15,068 bases of DNA from Gammaproteobacteria bacterium (lineage in GTDB: Bacteria; Pseudomonadota; Gammaproteobacteria; CAISUE01): positions 1 through 15,068 of the forward strand of contig CANCKG010000002.1 of NCBI GenBank assembly GCA_947378515.1. Reading direction: 5' to 3'. The notes under the pieces are model-generated. The model saw nothing but the letters and a program-made list of their open reading frames with translations. It searched no databases and was not told the origin of the DNA. Below are positions 9,353-15,068 of the stretch, in pieces (positions within the stretch are counted from its first letter, which is position 1; each line of letters opens with the position of its first letter). The translations under genes were made by a program, and so were the position numbers.

Positions 9353-9904
9353 ATGTCAATGTCGATTCATGTTCAACAATATGCTAGACCCTATGCCACT
9401 GCCGCTTTTGAATGGGCGCAAGCATCAAGCCAAGAGTCGCAATGGGCTAGCATACTGCAATTATTAGCGACTATTTTTAATGACGTGAGCTTAAAAGCAA
9501 CGTTATTTGATCCGCGCGTTGGTGCGCCGAAAATGGCCGACGTGTTGATTGAGGTTTTAGGTTCGGCGTTAGATCTGCCTCAACAGAACTTTTTAAAAAT
9601 ACTAGCGAAACAACGGCGGTTTAATTTAATACCGTGTATCGCGCAATTATTTACTGATTTATTGGTGGCATCGCAAAATACCTTAAGTGTAGTCATTAAT
9701 TCTGCTTTTACTGTGTCAGAGCAGGATCAACAACGCTTAATTGTCAAGTTGCAAGAGAAATATCAAAAAAACATTAAATTACAGTGGCAGCTTGAGCCCA
9801 GTTTAATGGGTGGTATTCAAATCAAAGTTGGTGATGAAATGATTGATGCATCGATCCGCGGTAAATTACAGCAACTTGAGTTTAGCTTGAATAAGTCTAA
9901 TTAA
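9353..9904 (+). CDS. atpH: ATP synthase F1 subunit delta
   Basis: A 183-residue delta subunit (E. coli 177), which links the b-dimer stalk to the top of alpha3beta3. The N-terminal helical domain starts YARPYATAAFEWA, the family's usual opening. The C-terminal part contains MGGIQIKVGDEMIDASIRGKL, the delta/OSCP signature region. Two in-frame ATGs (9353 and 9359) are possible; neither has a strong ribosome site. The gene is followed by a 78-base spacer with an AT-rich hairpin before atpA. Confidence 0.94.
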   Translation: MSMSIHVQQYARPYATAAFEWAQASSQESQWASILQLLATIFNDVSLKATLFDPRVGAPKMADVLIEVLGSALDLPQQNFLKILAKQRRFNLIPCIAQLFTDLLVASQNTLSVVINSAFTVSEQDQQRLIVKLQEKYQKNIKLQWQLEPSLMGGIQIKVGDEMIDASIRGKLQQLEFSLNKSN

Positions 9905-9929
9905 GATTGACTGAAAACGGTTTTATTAT

Positions 9930-9952
9930 TAATAATACACCTTGTATTATTA
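9930..9952 (+). repeat. AT-rich hairpin between atpH and atpA
   Basis: TAATAATACA (9930-9939) and TGTATTATTA (9943-9952) form a perfect 10-bp stem with a 3-base loop, followed by CCTTTTTATTTG. It resembles a weak terminator or a processing site. Its position between delta and alpha suggests fine-tuning of subunit ratios at most. Confidence 0.5.
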
Positions 9953-9982
9953 CCTTTTTATTTGTATTACACGTGAGTCGAT

Positions 9983-11530
9983 ATGTCACTGAACCCATCT
10001 GAAATTAGTGAAGTCATTAAGCAACGCATTGCCGCTTTTAGTCCCAAAACTGAAAGTCATAACGAAGGGGTTATCGTCAGTTTGCAAGATGGCATTGTGC
10101 GCATTTACGGTTTAAGCAATGTTATGCAAGGTGAAATGCTGGAGTTTGTCGGTAATACCTTTGGCATGGCTTTAAATTTGGAGCGTGATTCGGTTGGGGC
10201 TGTGGTTTTGGGTCCCTATGAGCATTTGTGTGAAGGCCAAATTGTTCGTTGTACTGGCCGTATTTTAGAAGTGCCAGTCGGTGAAGCGCTACTAGGTCGC
10301 GTGGTAGATGCCTTAGGTCAGCCGATCGATGGTAAGGGTCCGATAGAAGCGCAAGGCTATTCGGCAATTGAAAAAGTCGCCCCTGGCGTGATCACTCGGC
10401 AATCGGTCGATGAACCGATGCCAACAGGTATTAAAGCAATCGATGCGATGGTGCCAGTTGGTCGTGGTCAACGTGAATTGATTATCGGCGATCGCCAAAC
10501 GGGTAAGACGGCGATTGCCCTGGATGCGATTATTAATCAACGTCATACGGGTATTAAATGTATCTATGTGGCGATCGGTCAAAAAGCGTCTTCTATTGCT
10601 ACCGTCGTACGTAAATTAGAAGAGCACAATGCTTTAGCCCATACGATTATTGTGGTTGCAACAGCGTCCGATGCCGCGGCTTTACAATTCATCGCGCCAT
10701 ATTCCGGCTGCAGCATGGGCGAATACTTCAGAGATAAGGGTGAAGATGCTTTGATCATCTATGATGATCTCTCCAAGCAAGCCGTTGCTTATCGGCAAAT
10801 TTCCTTATTATTGCGCCGGCCACCGGGTCGTGAAGCGTATCCGGGTGATATTTTTTATATCCATTCGCGGTTATTAGAACGAGCAGCGCGCGTTAACGTC
10901 GATTATGTTGAAAAAATGACCAATGGCGCGGTGAAAGGCAAGACCGGTTCATTGACCGCGCTGCCGATTATTGAAACACAAGCAGGCGATGTATCGGCAT
11001 TTGTACCAACCAATGTGATTTCGATTACCGATGGGCAGATTTTCTTAGAGACCGATCTCTTTAATGCCAATATTCGCCCAGCGATTAATGCCGGTTTATC
11101 GGTATCGCGAGTCGGTGGTGCGGCACAAACCAAGATTATTAAAAAATTGGGTGGTTCGATGCGCCTGGCTTTAGCGCAATACCGTGAATTAGCCGCTTTT
11201 TCACAATTCGCCTCGGATTTGGATGAAACAACCCGTAAGCAATTAGAGCGCGGTCAGCGCATTACCGAAATATTAAAACAAGCGCAATATTTGCCGATGA
11301 CGGTAGCTACCATGGCGGTGACATTATTTGCGGTAGAAAAAGGTTTTATCGATGATGTGGTTTTATCAGAAGTGACGCGCTTTGAAGCAGCATTACAGCA
11401 ATACATGCACGTTGAACAAAGTGCTTTACTGGCTGAAATCAATGTCAAAGGTGATTATAGTACCGCAATTGAAAAAGCGTTAACCAATGCATTAACAACG
11501 TTTAAACAAAATTTCTCAATGGCTATTTAG
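9983..11530 (+). CDS. atpA: ATP synthase F1 subunit alpha
   Basis: A 515-residue non-catalytic nucleotide-binding subunit (E. coli 513). The N-terminal beta-barrel domain spans about residues 1-95. The Walker A motif is GDRQTGKTA (169-177, lysine K175). Later blocks include [34 protein letters not shown] sequence and, in [10 protein letters not shown]...[18 protein letters not shown], the alpha/beta signature with the arginine finger. GTGAG lies about 5 bases before the ATG. Everything needed for alpha function appears intact. It is followed by an unusually long 187-base spacer before atpG. Confidence 0.98.
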   Translation: MSLNPSEISEVIKQRIAAFSPKTESHNEGVIVSLQDGIVRIYGLSNVMQGEMLEFVGNTFGMALNLERDSVGAVVLGPYEHLCEGQIVRCTGRILEVPVGEALLGRVVDALGQPIDGKGPIEAQGYSAIEKVAPGVITRQSVDEPMPTGIKAIDAMVPVGRGQRELIIGDRQTGKTAIALDAIINQRHTGIKCIYVAIGQKASSIATVVRKLEEHNALAHTIIVVATASDAAALQFIAPYSGCSMGEYFRDKGEDALIIYDDLSKQAVAYRQISLLLRRPPGREAYPGDIFYIHSRLLERAARVNVDYVEKMTNGAVKGKTGSLTALPIIETQAGDVSAFVPTNVISITDGQIFLETDLFNANIRPAINAGLSVSRVGGAAQTKIIKKLGGSMRLALAQYRELAAFSQFASDLDETTRKQLERGQRITEILKQAQYLPMTVATMAVTLFAVEKGFIDDVVLSEVTRFEAALQQYMHVEQSALLAEINVKGDYSTAIEKALTNALTTFKQNFSMAI

Positions 11531-11717
11531 CACGTACGCTTGAGGGCTTCGCTGATGCGAGTTAATGAGGGGATGAGTCGCAATTCTCCAGCGTAGTAAT
11601 CCTCCATTGCATAAAGAATCACTCGCCTATCTACTTGAAAAATAGCAGCATGCAGTAATAGTTTAACCTGTTAGGTCATTATTTTTAGATCGGTACCATT
11701 ATTTTTGAGCCACTGTT
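11531..11717. other. Unusually long atpA-atpG spacer with possible decayed repeat
   Basis: No gene is recognisable here. The first half contains AGCGTAGTAAT (11590-11600), whose reverse complement recurs exactly at 13237-13247, and CAATTCTCC-like sequence resembling the hairpin arm at 13371-13380, so it may be a worn copy of the repeats found after atpG. The second half has a 10-base direct repeat CATTATTTTT (11677-11686 and 11697-11706), 20 bases apart. TTGAAA (11635-11640) with TAATAG (11656-11661) is a poor promoter candidate. Confidence 0.4.
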
Positions 11718-12581
11718 ATGAGTAGTACCAAAGAAATTCGCACGAAAATTAAGAGTATTCGTAGCACGCAAAAAATCACCAAAGCTATGGAAATGGTGGC
11801 AGCAAGTAAGATGCGGCGCGCGCAAGAAAGAATGCTTGCGTCAAAAGCTTATGCACATAAAATTCGGCAGGTAGTGGCTCATTTAGCCTGTGGAAAATCT
11901 GAATATCAACACCCTTTTTTGAAAGATCGCGTTCAAAAAAGGGTCGGTTATATTATTATTACCACTGATCGCGGTTTATGCGGTGGCTTGAATGTTAATT
12001 TATTAAAAAGTGCGCTATTGGCTATTCGCGCTAAACATAATGACGCCATTGAAGTAGATTTGTGTTTGCTGGGTACTAAAGGCGAGTTATTTTTCAAGCG
12101 GTTTGGTGGTCATGTGGTGGCGAGTAAAACCCATTTGGGAGATAGTCCACACGTGGAAGATTTGATCGGAGTGGTGAATGTCATGCTCAAATCTTATCAA
12201 CAAGGCGAGTTAGATGGCTTATATCTTATTTACAATGATTTTGTGAATACGATGGTCCAAAAACCTCTGATTCAACAATTATTGCCGGTGATGTTAGAGC
12301 AAGATTTAACGAAATTACAATACCATTGGGATTATTTATACGAACCCGATGCTAAAAAAGTCATCGATGTACTCTTAAAACGCTATATTGAATCGCAAGT
12401 GTATCAAGCAGTGGTTGAAAATATCGCTTGCGAACAAGCAGCGCGCATGGTGGCGATGAAGAGCGCTTCTGAAAATGCCAATGATATTATTGCCGATTTA
12501 CAGTTAATCTATAATAAAGCCCGTCAAGCCGCGATCACTCAAGAATTAGCGGAAATCATCGCCGGTGCCGCTGCTGTTTAA
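11718..12581 (+). CDS. atpG: ATP synthase F1 subunit gamma
   Basis: A 287-residue central-shaft subunit (the E. coli protein has the same length), complete at both ends. The N-terminal helix reads [29 protein letters not shown]. The Rossmann-like middle includes [12 protein letters not shown]. The C-terminal helix ends [20 protein letters not shown] followed by [17 protein letters not shown], the gamma signature. This gamma shaft rotates inside alpha3beta3 and links it to the c-ring. In nearly all gammaproteobacteria atpD follows directly; here the stop (12579-12581) is followed by repeat-rich DNA with no beta or epsilon gene. Confidence 0.97.
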   Translation: MSSTKEIRTKIKSIRSTQKITKAMEMVAASKMRRAQERMLASKAYAHKIRQVVAHLACGKSEYQHPFLKDRVQKRVGYIIITTDRGLCGGLNVNLLKSALLAIRAKHNDAIEVDLCLLGTKGELFFKRFGGHVVASKTHLGDSPHVEDLIGVVNVMLKSYQQGELDGLYLIYNDFVNTMVQKPLIQQLLPVMLEQDLTKLQYHWDYLYEPDAKKVIDVLLKRYIESQVYQAVVENIACEQAARMVAMKSASENANDIIADLQLIYNKARQAAITQELAEIIAGAAAV

Positions 12582-12695
12582 TGGCTCTCTGTCTTGACAC
12601 TTCACAGGAATCTATAACAAGCGGTGCACTAAGGTTGATTGTTGTTCCACTAATGGCAATAAAACTAGCGTTCATCTAAATTCCTTAGCTGGTTT

Positions 12696-12723
12696 GAAAC
12701 CCGGCCCTTCAGGGCGGTAGGAG
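12696..12723 (+). mobile_element. Possible relic of an IS200/IS605-type right end
   Basis: GAAACCCGGCCCTTCAGGGC followed by GGTAGGAG forms a hairpin (CC-g-GCCC, loop TTCA, GGGCGG, one bulged base). It resembles the GAA(G)CCC...TTCA...GGG-GTAG hairpin that commonly closes IS200/IS605/IS1341-type elements, where it overlaps the 3' end of the tnpB guide RNA. The bulge and the lack of a tnpB gene upstream mark it as a remnant if the reading is right. Recognition is by pattern only. Confidence 0.35.
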
Positions 12724-12802
12724 CACCGTACCTCGGCCTACGCCTAAGGTTTCACAAGGTGCGGACTTGTTCGATTTGCACACCTCTTCCAAGTCTAAAA
12801 CA

Positions 12803-12822
12803 CTCCGGCCTAAAGGCCGGAG
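12803..12822. repeat. Perfect GC-rich inverted repeat (8-bp stem, TAAA loop)
   Basis: CTCCGGCC (12803-12810) and GGCCGGAG (12815-12822) are perfect complements around TAAA. AAGTCT (12791-12796) and AGACTT (12821-12826) are also complementary, giving an alternative outer pairing. Only ACTTTCTT follows, so it would be a poor terminator, but it is the first strong GC hairpin after atpG and could end the atp transcript. Confidence 0.5.
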
Positions 12823-12856
12823 ACTTTCTTGCTAAAGCCATAGCCGCGACTTACGA

Positions 12857-12891
12857 CGTTCGCCGGTGAAAAGTAGTACTTTTCGAATTCC
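12857..12891 (+). repeat. Dispersed structured repeat, copy A
   Basis: Thirty-five bases running CGTTCGCCGG...AATTCC match the reverse complement of 14218-14252 at 29 of 35 positions. The repeat contains a near-palindrome (TTCGCCGGTGAA) and a hairpin GAAAAGTA-G-TACTTTTC. Compared with copy B the hairpin arms differ in ways that keep pairing, which points to selection or common descent of a folded element, of the REP type. Confidence 0.6.
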
Positions 12892-13025
12892 AAGTTTAGC
12901 GCTAAAGACCCGCCCCTACACTCTACTCAGGCTTATAGCCTATTTATTGTTATTATTACCTCCGTCGGCTCCGGCAAACACCCGCCTATATCTACGCTAA
13001 ATCCAGCAATTTTCGGTGAAAACCC

Positions 13026-13094
13026 ACTATACCGCTGGCCATTCAAGATGCGAGGTTAATGATTTAACGTGGTAACTATGGCGAGCGGTATAGT
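13026..13094. repeat. Long imperfect hairpin, 17-bp arms
   Basis: Arms 13026-13042 (ACTATACCGCTGGCCAT) and 13078-13094 (ATGGCGAGCGGTATAGT) pair at 16 of 17 positions around a 35-base loop. The loop itself holds a small hairpin GTTAA-TGAT-TTAAC. It lies 11 bases before the 40-bp palindrome, so the two may be parts of one element. Confidence 0.65.
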
Positions 13095-13105
13095 TCTATT
13101 TTAAA

Positions 13106-13145
13106 TATATACCCATCGCACCTTTTAAGGTGCGATGGGTATATA
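13106..13145. repeat. Perfect 40-bp palindrome
   Basis: Arms of 19 bases (13106-13124, TATATACCCATCGCACCTT, and its exact complement 13127-13145) flank a 2-base centre. There is no T-run on either side, so an intrinsic terminator is unlikely. A perfect repeat this long is not expected by chance and usually signals a recent or maintained palindromic element, a protein-binding site or an inverted duplication. Confidence 0.8.
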
Positions 13146-13273
13146 ACCCGCACTACTATCGGTTTTAATAGTCAAAAGTTTACGAAATGAAAATCTTTAA
13201 AGTGCCGCTGCATCTGGGCTAGAGGCTTCACCGAGAATTACTACGCTAAATCCTCTAAATGCGCCTAATGGTA

Positions 13274-13440
13274 AATTTTATAGGTATCCATTCACCACAT
13301 TTTCCTATTTCTCGCGTAGATCTACGCCAGTGGCTCCTTACGCGATGGGGGATTGTTAAGGGGGAGAACCGCGATTCTCCACCTTAACCTGCACTAGCGC
13401 GGGTTCCCCGCGCGTAGGTGCTGAATGGATAATTTTATAG
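13274..13440. mobile_element. MITE-like element with terminal inverted repeats and 10-bp flanking direct repeats
   Basis: AATTTTATAG occurs exactly at 13274-13283 and 13431-13440. Just inside lie inverted ends ATCCATTCACCAC (13286-13298) and GTGCTGAATGGAT (13418-13430), matching at 12 of 13 positions; the left end has two extra bases (GT). The 147-base interior holds a perfect palindrome GCGTAGATCTACGC (13314-13327), a 14-bp hairpin with one mismatch (13355-13388) and a GC-rich hairpin (13391-13421). It has no reading frame for a transposase. This is the layout of a non-autonomous miniature element. Confidence 0.5.
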
Positions 13441-13446
13441 TATAAT
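13441..13446 (+). promoter_or_regulatory. Consensus -10 box for the first outer-membrane protein gene
   Basis: TATAAT sits directly after the right direct repeat of the MITE-like element, 53 bases before the ATG. The -35 position 17 bases upstream (GTGCTG, inside the element's right inverted repeat) is a poor match, so an activator may be needed. The expected leader is about 45 bases. Confidence 0.45.
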
Positions 13447-13499
13447 TAAACTGTTGATGATTCTTTAACTATTAATAATTACTCTGGAATAATTAAAGT

Positions 13500-14213
13500 A
13501 TGAAAAAAATATTAATCGGTACCTTAGCGTTGATGGCAAGCGGCACAGTTTTAGCCAATGGTTTTTACGCTGGCCTTGGCGCTGGCGTATTGAATTTCAG
13601 TAATAAAACCACGACCACCATTGCTACCAGTGATACGACGCCAACAGGTCTACTGATTCCTTACAGTCAATCGGCTAGTAATAATACTTTAGCCATTAAT
13701 GGCGAAGTGTTGGCAGGTTATACGTGGGATTTACGCAATCATTACGTGTTGAGTTTAGAAGCCTTTGCCAGTGATAGCAATGCCAAGATTAGTAGTCAAC
13801 AAACGGGTGATCTGCAGCTCAGCGAAACCAGTAATTTCACGTTAAATTCGGTCTATGGCGTGCGTTTATTGCCAGGCTATCAAGTGACGCCTGATGTAGA
13901 AGTCTATGGTATTATCGGTTTTTCGCATGCCAATACCAGTTTAGATAATACGATGGATATATCCTCGAATGTTAAAAGTCAAGTTTTTACCAATGATCAA
14001 GGCTTTCAATTCAATGGTTACCAATTAGGTTTTGGTTCGAAAGTGGCTTTGAACCAGCATTTAGCTTTACGTGGTGATGTGATTTACACGGGTTATCCGA
14101 CCAAAACAACGACGAATACGTATCCATTTATAGATACGACTTTAACCGATACGTATAAATTACAACCTTCGAGCCTCGAAGCCAATATTGTCCTTCTGTA
14201 TCAATTTGGGTGA
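13500..14213 (+). CDS. Small outer-membrane beta-barrel protein (opacity/OmpA-like barrel)
   Basis: A 237-residue exported protein. The signal peptide is MKKILIGTLALMASGTVLA, with probable cleavage before N20. The mature part alternates aromatic/hydrophobic strands (FYAGLGAGVLNF, LAINGEVLAGYTW, YVLSLEAFA, VYGVRLLPGYQV, VEVYGIIGFSHA, FNGYQLGFGSKV, LALRGDVIYTGY, SLEANIVLLYQF) with polar, threonine-rich loops, which fits an eight-stranded barrel of the outer-membrane-protein beta-barrel superfamily. The penultimate residue is Phe (end YQFG), close to the usual C-terminal aromatic signal for BAM. No function can be assigned; relatives include opacity-type surface proteins. It has its own -10 box and a weak GGA ribosome site. 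The next gene is a diverged paralogue with the same order of motifs. Confidence 0.8.
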   Translation: MKKILIGTLALMASGTVLANGFYAGLGAGVLNFSNKTTTTIATSDTTPTGLLIPYSQSASNNTLAINGEVLAGYTWDLRNHYVLSLEAFASDSNAKISSQQTGDLQLSETSNFTLNSVYGVRLLPGYQVTPDVEVYGIIGFSHANTSLDNTMDISSNVKSQVFTNDQGFQFNGYQLGFGSKVALNQHLALRGDVIYTGYPTKTTTNTYPFIDTTLTDTYKLQPSSLEANIVLLYQFG

Positions 14214-14217
14214 GCCG

Positions 14218-14252
14218 GGGTTTCGAAAAGCACCGCTTTTCGCCGGCGAACG
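14218..14252 (-). repeat. Dispersed structured repeat, copy B (inverted)
   Basis: The minus strand of this segment matches 12857-12891 at 29 of 35 positions. On the plus strand it forms the hairpin CGAAAAGC-ACC-GCTTTTCG (14224-14242) and contains the perfect palindrome TTCGCCGGCGAA (14239-14250). It starts 5 bases after the stop codon of the first outer-membrane gene, so it would fold in its 3' untranslated region. Confidence 0.6.
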
Positions 14253-14273
14253 CCAGGCCATAGATGGCCTGGC
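14252..14273. repeat. Perfect 10-bp hairpin
   Basis: GCCAGGCCAT (14252-14261) and ATGGCCTGGC (14264-14273) are exact complements around AG. It abuts repeat copy B, making three successive structures in about 50 bases after the gene. No T-run follows. Confidence 0.65.
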
Positions 14274-14331
14274 AGGAATATTCTATCAGGGATGATTGCT
14301 TGGTGATAAGGTGATCGGGAATTCAAAAAAC

Positions 14332-14378
14332 ACTGTTTTTCAGTTACACCACTGAAAAACAGTTGTGTTTACTTTTTT
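14332..14378 (+). terminator. Intrinsic terminator between the two outer-membrane protein genes
   Basis: ACTGTTTTTCAGT (14332-14344) pairs perfectly with ACTGAAAAACAGT (14351-14363) around a 6-base loop, and TTTTTT follows at 14373-14378. An A-run before the stem (14325-14330) could help a weak terminator on the other strand. It separates the paralogues into two transcription units. Confidence 0.65.
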
Positions 14379-14389
14379 AATGCGTTAAA

Positions 14390-14419
14390 TTGTCAGTCTA
14401 AGTAGATTTCAAATTTTAT
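14390..14419 (+). promoter_or_regulatory. Candidate promoter of the second outer-membrane protein gene
   Basis: TTGTCA (14390-14395, 5/6 match) and TTTTAT (14414-14419, 4/6) with an 18-base spacer. A start near 14426 would give a short leader containing TAGGGAAG. The -10 is weak, so this is tentative. Confidence 0.3.
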
Positions 14420-14442
14420 TCAACTTTAGGGAAGTGAGTTCT

Positions 14443-15068
14443 ATGATGAAGAAAACAGTATTAGTTAGTCTTTTAACATTAGCATCAGGAGCCGCAATGG
14501 CCAATGGCACTTATATTGGTGTCGGTGCTGGTGGAATCAATTTCAATAACGATCAAACAGTCACGAATGTTTCGAATCATTTTTCTTCAGGTAGTTCAAC
14601 TGATCAAGGTAATCTTGGCGTTAATGGTACCGTGTTTGCCGGTCATGCTTGGGTACTTCAAGATAAATTATTTGTTGGTTTAGAAGCGTTTGGTGATTAC
14701 ACCTCTGCTAAAGTAACCAATGAAACCACTTTTGACGGCGCAACGACTTCTGATGTTAAAACGCAATTGAATTATGTGTATGGTGTAAGAGTATTACCAG
14801 GCTATAAATTAACCACTGAAACCGATGCTTATGGTATCTTAGGTGTGGCACGTGCTAACGTTAAAGTAACTACCACCAATTCAAATAGTAGTAATTACTA
14901 TTTTAACGGCGCACAAATCGGTGTGGGTTCGATGACTGAATTAACACATAATTTTGGCCTACGCAGCGATATCATTTACACCGGTTATAAGAATCAAACC
15001 ATTCATGGTTCGAATGATTCTGATACGGTTGAAATGCAATTGGCAACGTTTGAAGGTGATGTCTCTTT
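14443..15068 (+). CDS. Second small outer-membrane beta-barrel protein, 3' end outside the window
   Basis: An open frame from ATG 14443 (or the adjacent ATG 14446) reads 208 codons to the window edge with no stop. The signal peptide is MMKKTVLVSLLTLASGAAMA followed by NGTYIGVGAG. It is a clear paralogue of the upstream gene: the order of shared motifs is the same (signal peptide-NG-x-Y-x-G-x-GAG, LEAFxD/S, YGVRxLPGY, YGIxG, GxQxGxGS, LRxDxIYTGY), while the loops have diverged almost completely. That suggests an old tandem duplication with loop diversification, as is usual for surface-exposed barrels. TAGGGA (14427-14432) lies 10 bases before the ATG. Function is unknown. Confidence 0.8.
   Translation, partial: MMKKTVLVSLLTLASGAAMANGTYIGVGAGGINFNNDQTVTNVSNHFSSGSSTDQGNLGVNGTVFAGHAWVLQDKLFVGLEAFGDYTSAKVTNETTFDGATTSDVKTQLNYVYGVRVLPGYKLTTETDAYGILGVARANVKVTTTNSNSSNYYFNGAQIGVGSMTELTHNFGLRSDIIYTGYKNQTIHGSNDSDTVEMQLATFEGDVS

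Larger units (their letters stand above)
12582..13499. other. Gene-poor, palindrome-rich region where atpD-atpC would be expected
   Basis: About 0.9 kb with no recognisable protein gene in any frame and no trace of AtpD motifs (no Walker A GGAGVGKT-type sequence). It is crowded with inverted repeats, listed separately: an IS605-like end (12696-12723), hairpins at 12803-12822, 12929-12941 and 13026-13094, a perfect palindrome (13106-13145) and a MITE-like element (13274-13440). A 13-base direct repeat CTACGCTAAATCC occurs at 12992-13004 and 13241-13253. A 32-codon frame (12581-12679) overlaps the atpG stop as TAATG; its predicted product has a hydrophobic end (LRLIVVPLMAIKLAFI) and is not recognised. 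Confidence 0.7.

Noticed and set aside
13106-13145. Intrinsic terminator for the atp operon
   Set aside because: The stem is long and GC-rich in its core, but neither side has a T-run; the flank reads TATATAACCC.
12582-13499. Degraded atpD or atpC in the region after atpG
   Set aside because: No frame shows AtpD motifs such as the P-loop GGAGVGKT or DELSEED-type sequence, nor an epsilon-like N-terminus.
12582-13499. CRISPR array or tRNA gene
   Set aside because: The repeats are few, differ in sequence and lack regular spacing; no cloverleaf with a GGTTCRA-type T-loop and acceptor stem was found.

Overview
The window reads as chromosomal DNA of a gammaproteobacterium with a moderately AT-rich genome. 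PepA, DksA, MetK, the ErfK-type L,D-transpeptidase and the F0 subunits a and c follow the gammaproteobacterial (E. coli-like) sequences closely. Two small opacity-type outer-membrane proteins and many palindromic intergenic repeats would suit a Legionellales/Coxiellaceae-like organism. That last placement is inference from general resemblance, not shown by the sequence.

Layout. Positions 1-2415 (minus strand) hold an envelope-biogenesis cluster: lptF, lptG, and the first 71 codons of a lolC/lolE-type lipoprotein-release permease. A divergent spacer (2416-2629) separates it from plus-strand pepA, which overlaps an ErfK/YbiS-type L,D-transpeptidase gene by one base. A glutaredoxin gene follows. 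After a 140-bp spacer with a candidate extended -10 promoter come dksA and metK, one base apart.

Two sigma70-like promoters, at the end of metK and just after it, drive an ATP synthase operon: atpI-atpB-atpE-atpF-atpH-atpA-atpG (7233-12581). F0 (a, c, b) and delta, alpha and gamma of F1 are all intact, with their key residues. The operon has hairpins on both sides of atpE, another before atpA, and an unusually long 187-bp atpA-atpG spacer.

The main anomaly is that atpD (beta) and atpC (epsilon), normally directly after atpG, are missing. Instead, 12582-13499 is about 0.9 kb without recognisable genes, crowded with inverted repeats. It includes a hairpin like the right end of IS200/IS605-type elements, a perfect 40-bp palindrome, a 35-bp structured repeat with a second inverted copy at 14218-14252, and a MITE-like element (147 bp, 13-bp terminal inverted repeats, 10-bp flanking direct repeats). 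I infer that mobile or palindromic DNA accumulated where the operon was split, leaving atpDC elsewhere in the genome.

From 13500 two tandem, diverged paralogues encode secreted small outer-membrane beta-barrels. They are separated by a hairpin cluster and an intrinsic terminator, and the second runs off the window end.

No tRNA, rRNA, CRISPR array or defence system was recognised. The most unusual content is the split ATP synthase operon and the repeat-rich junction.
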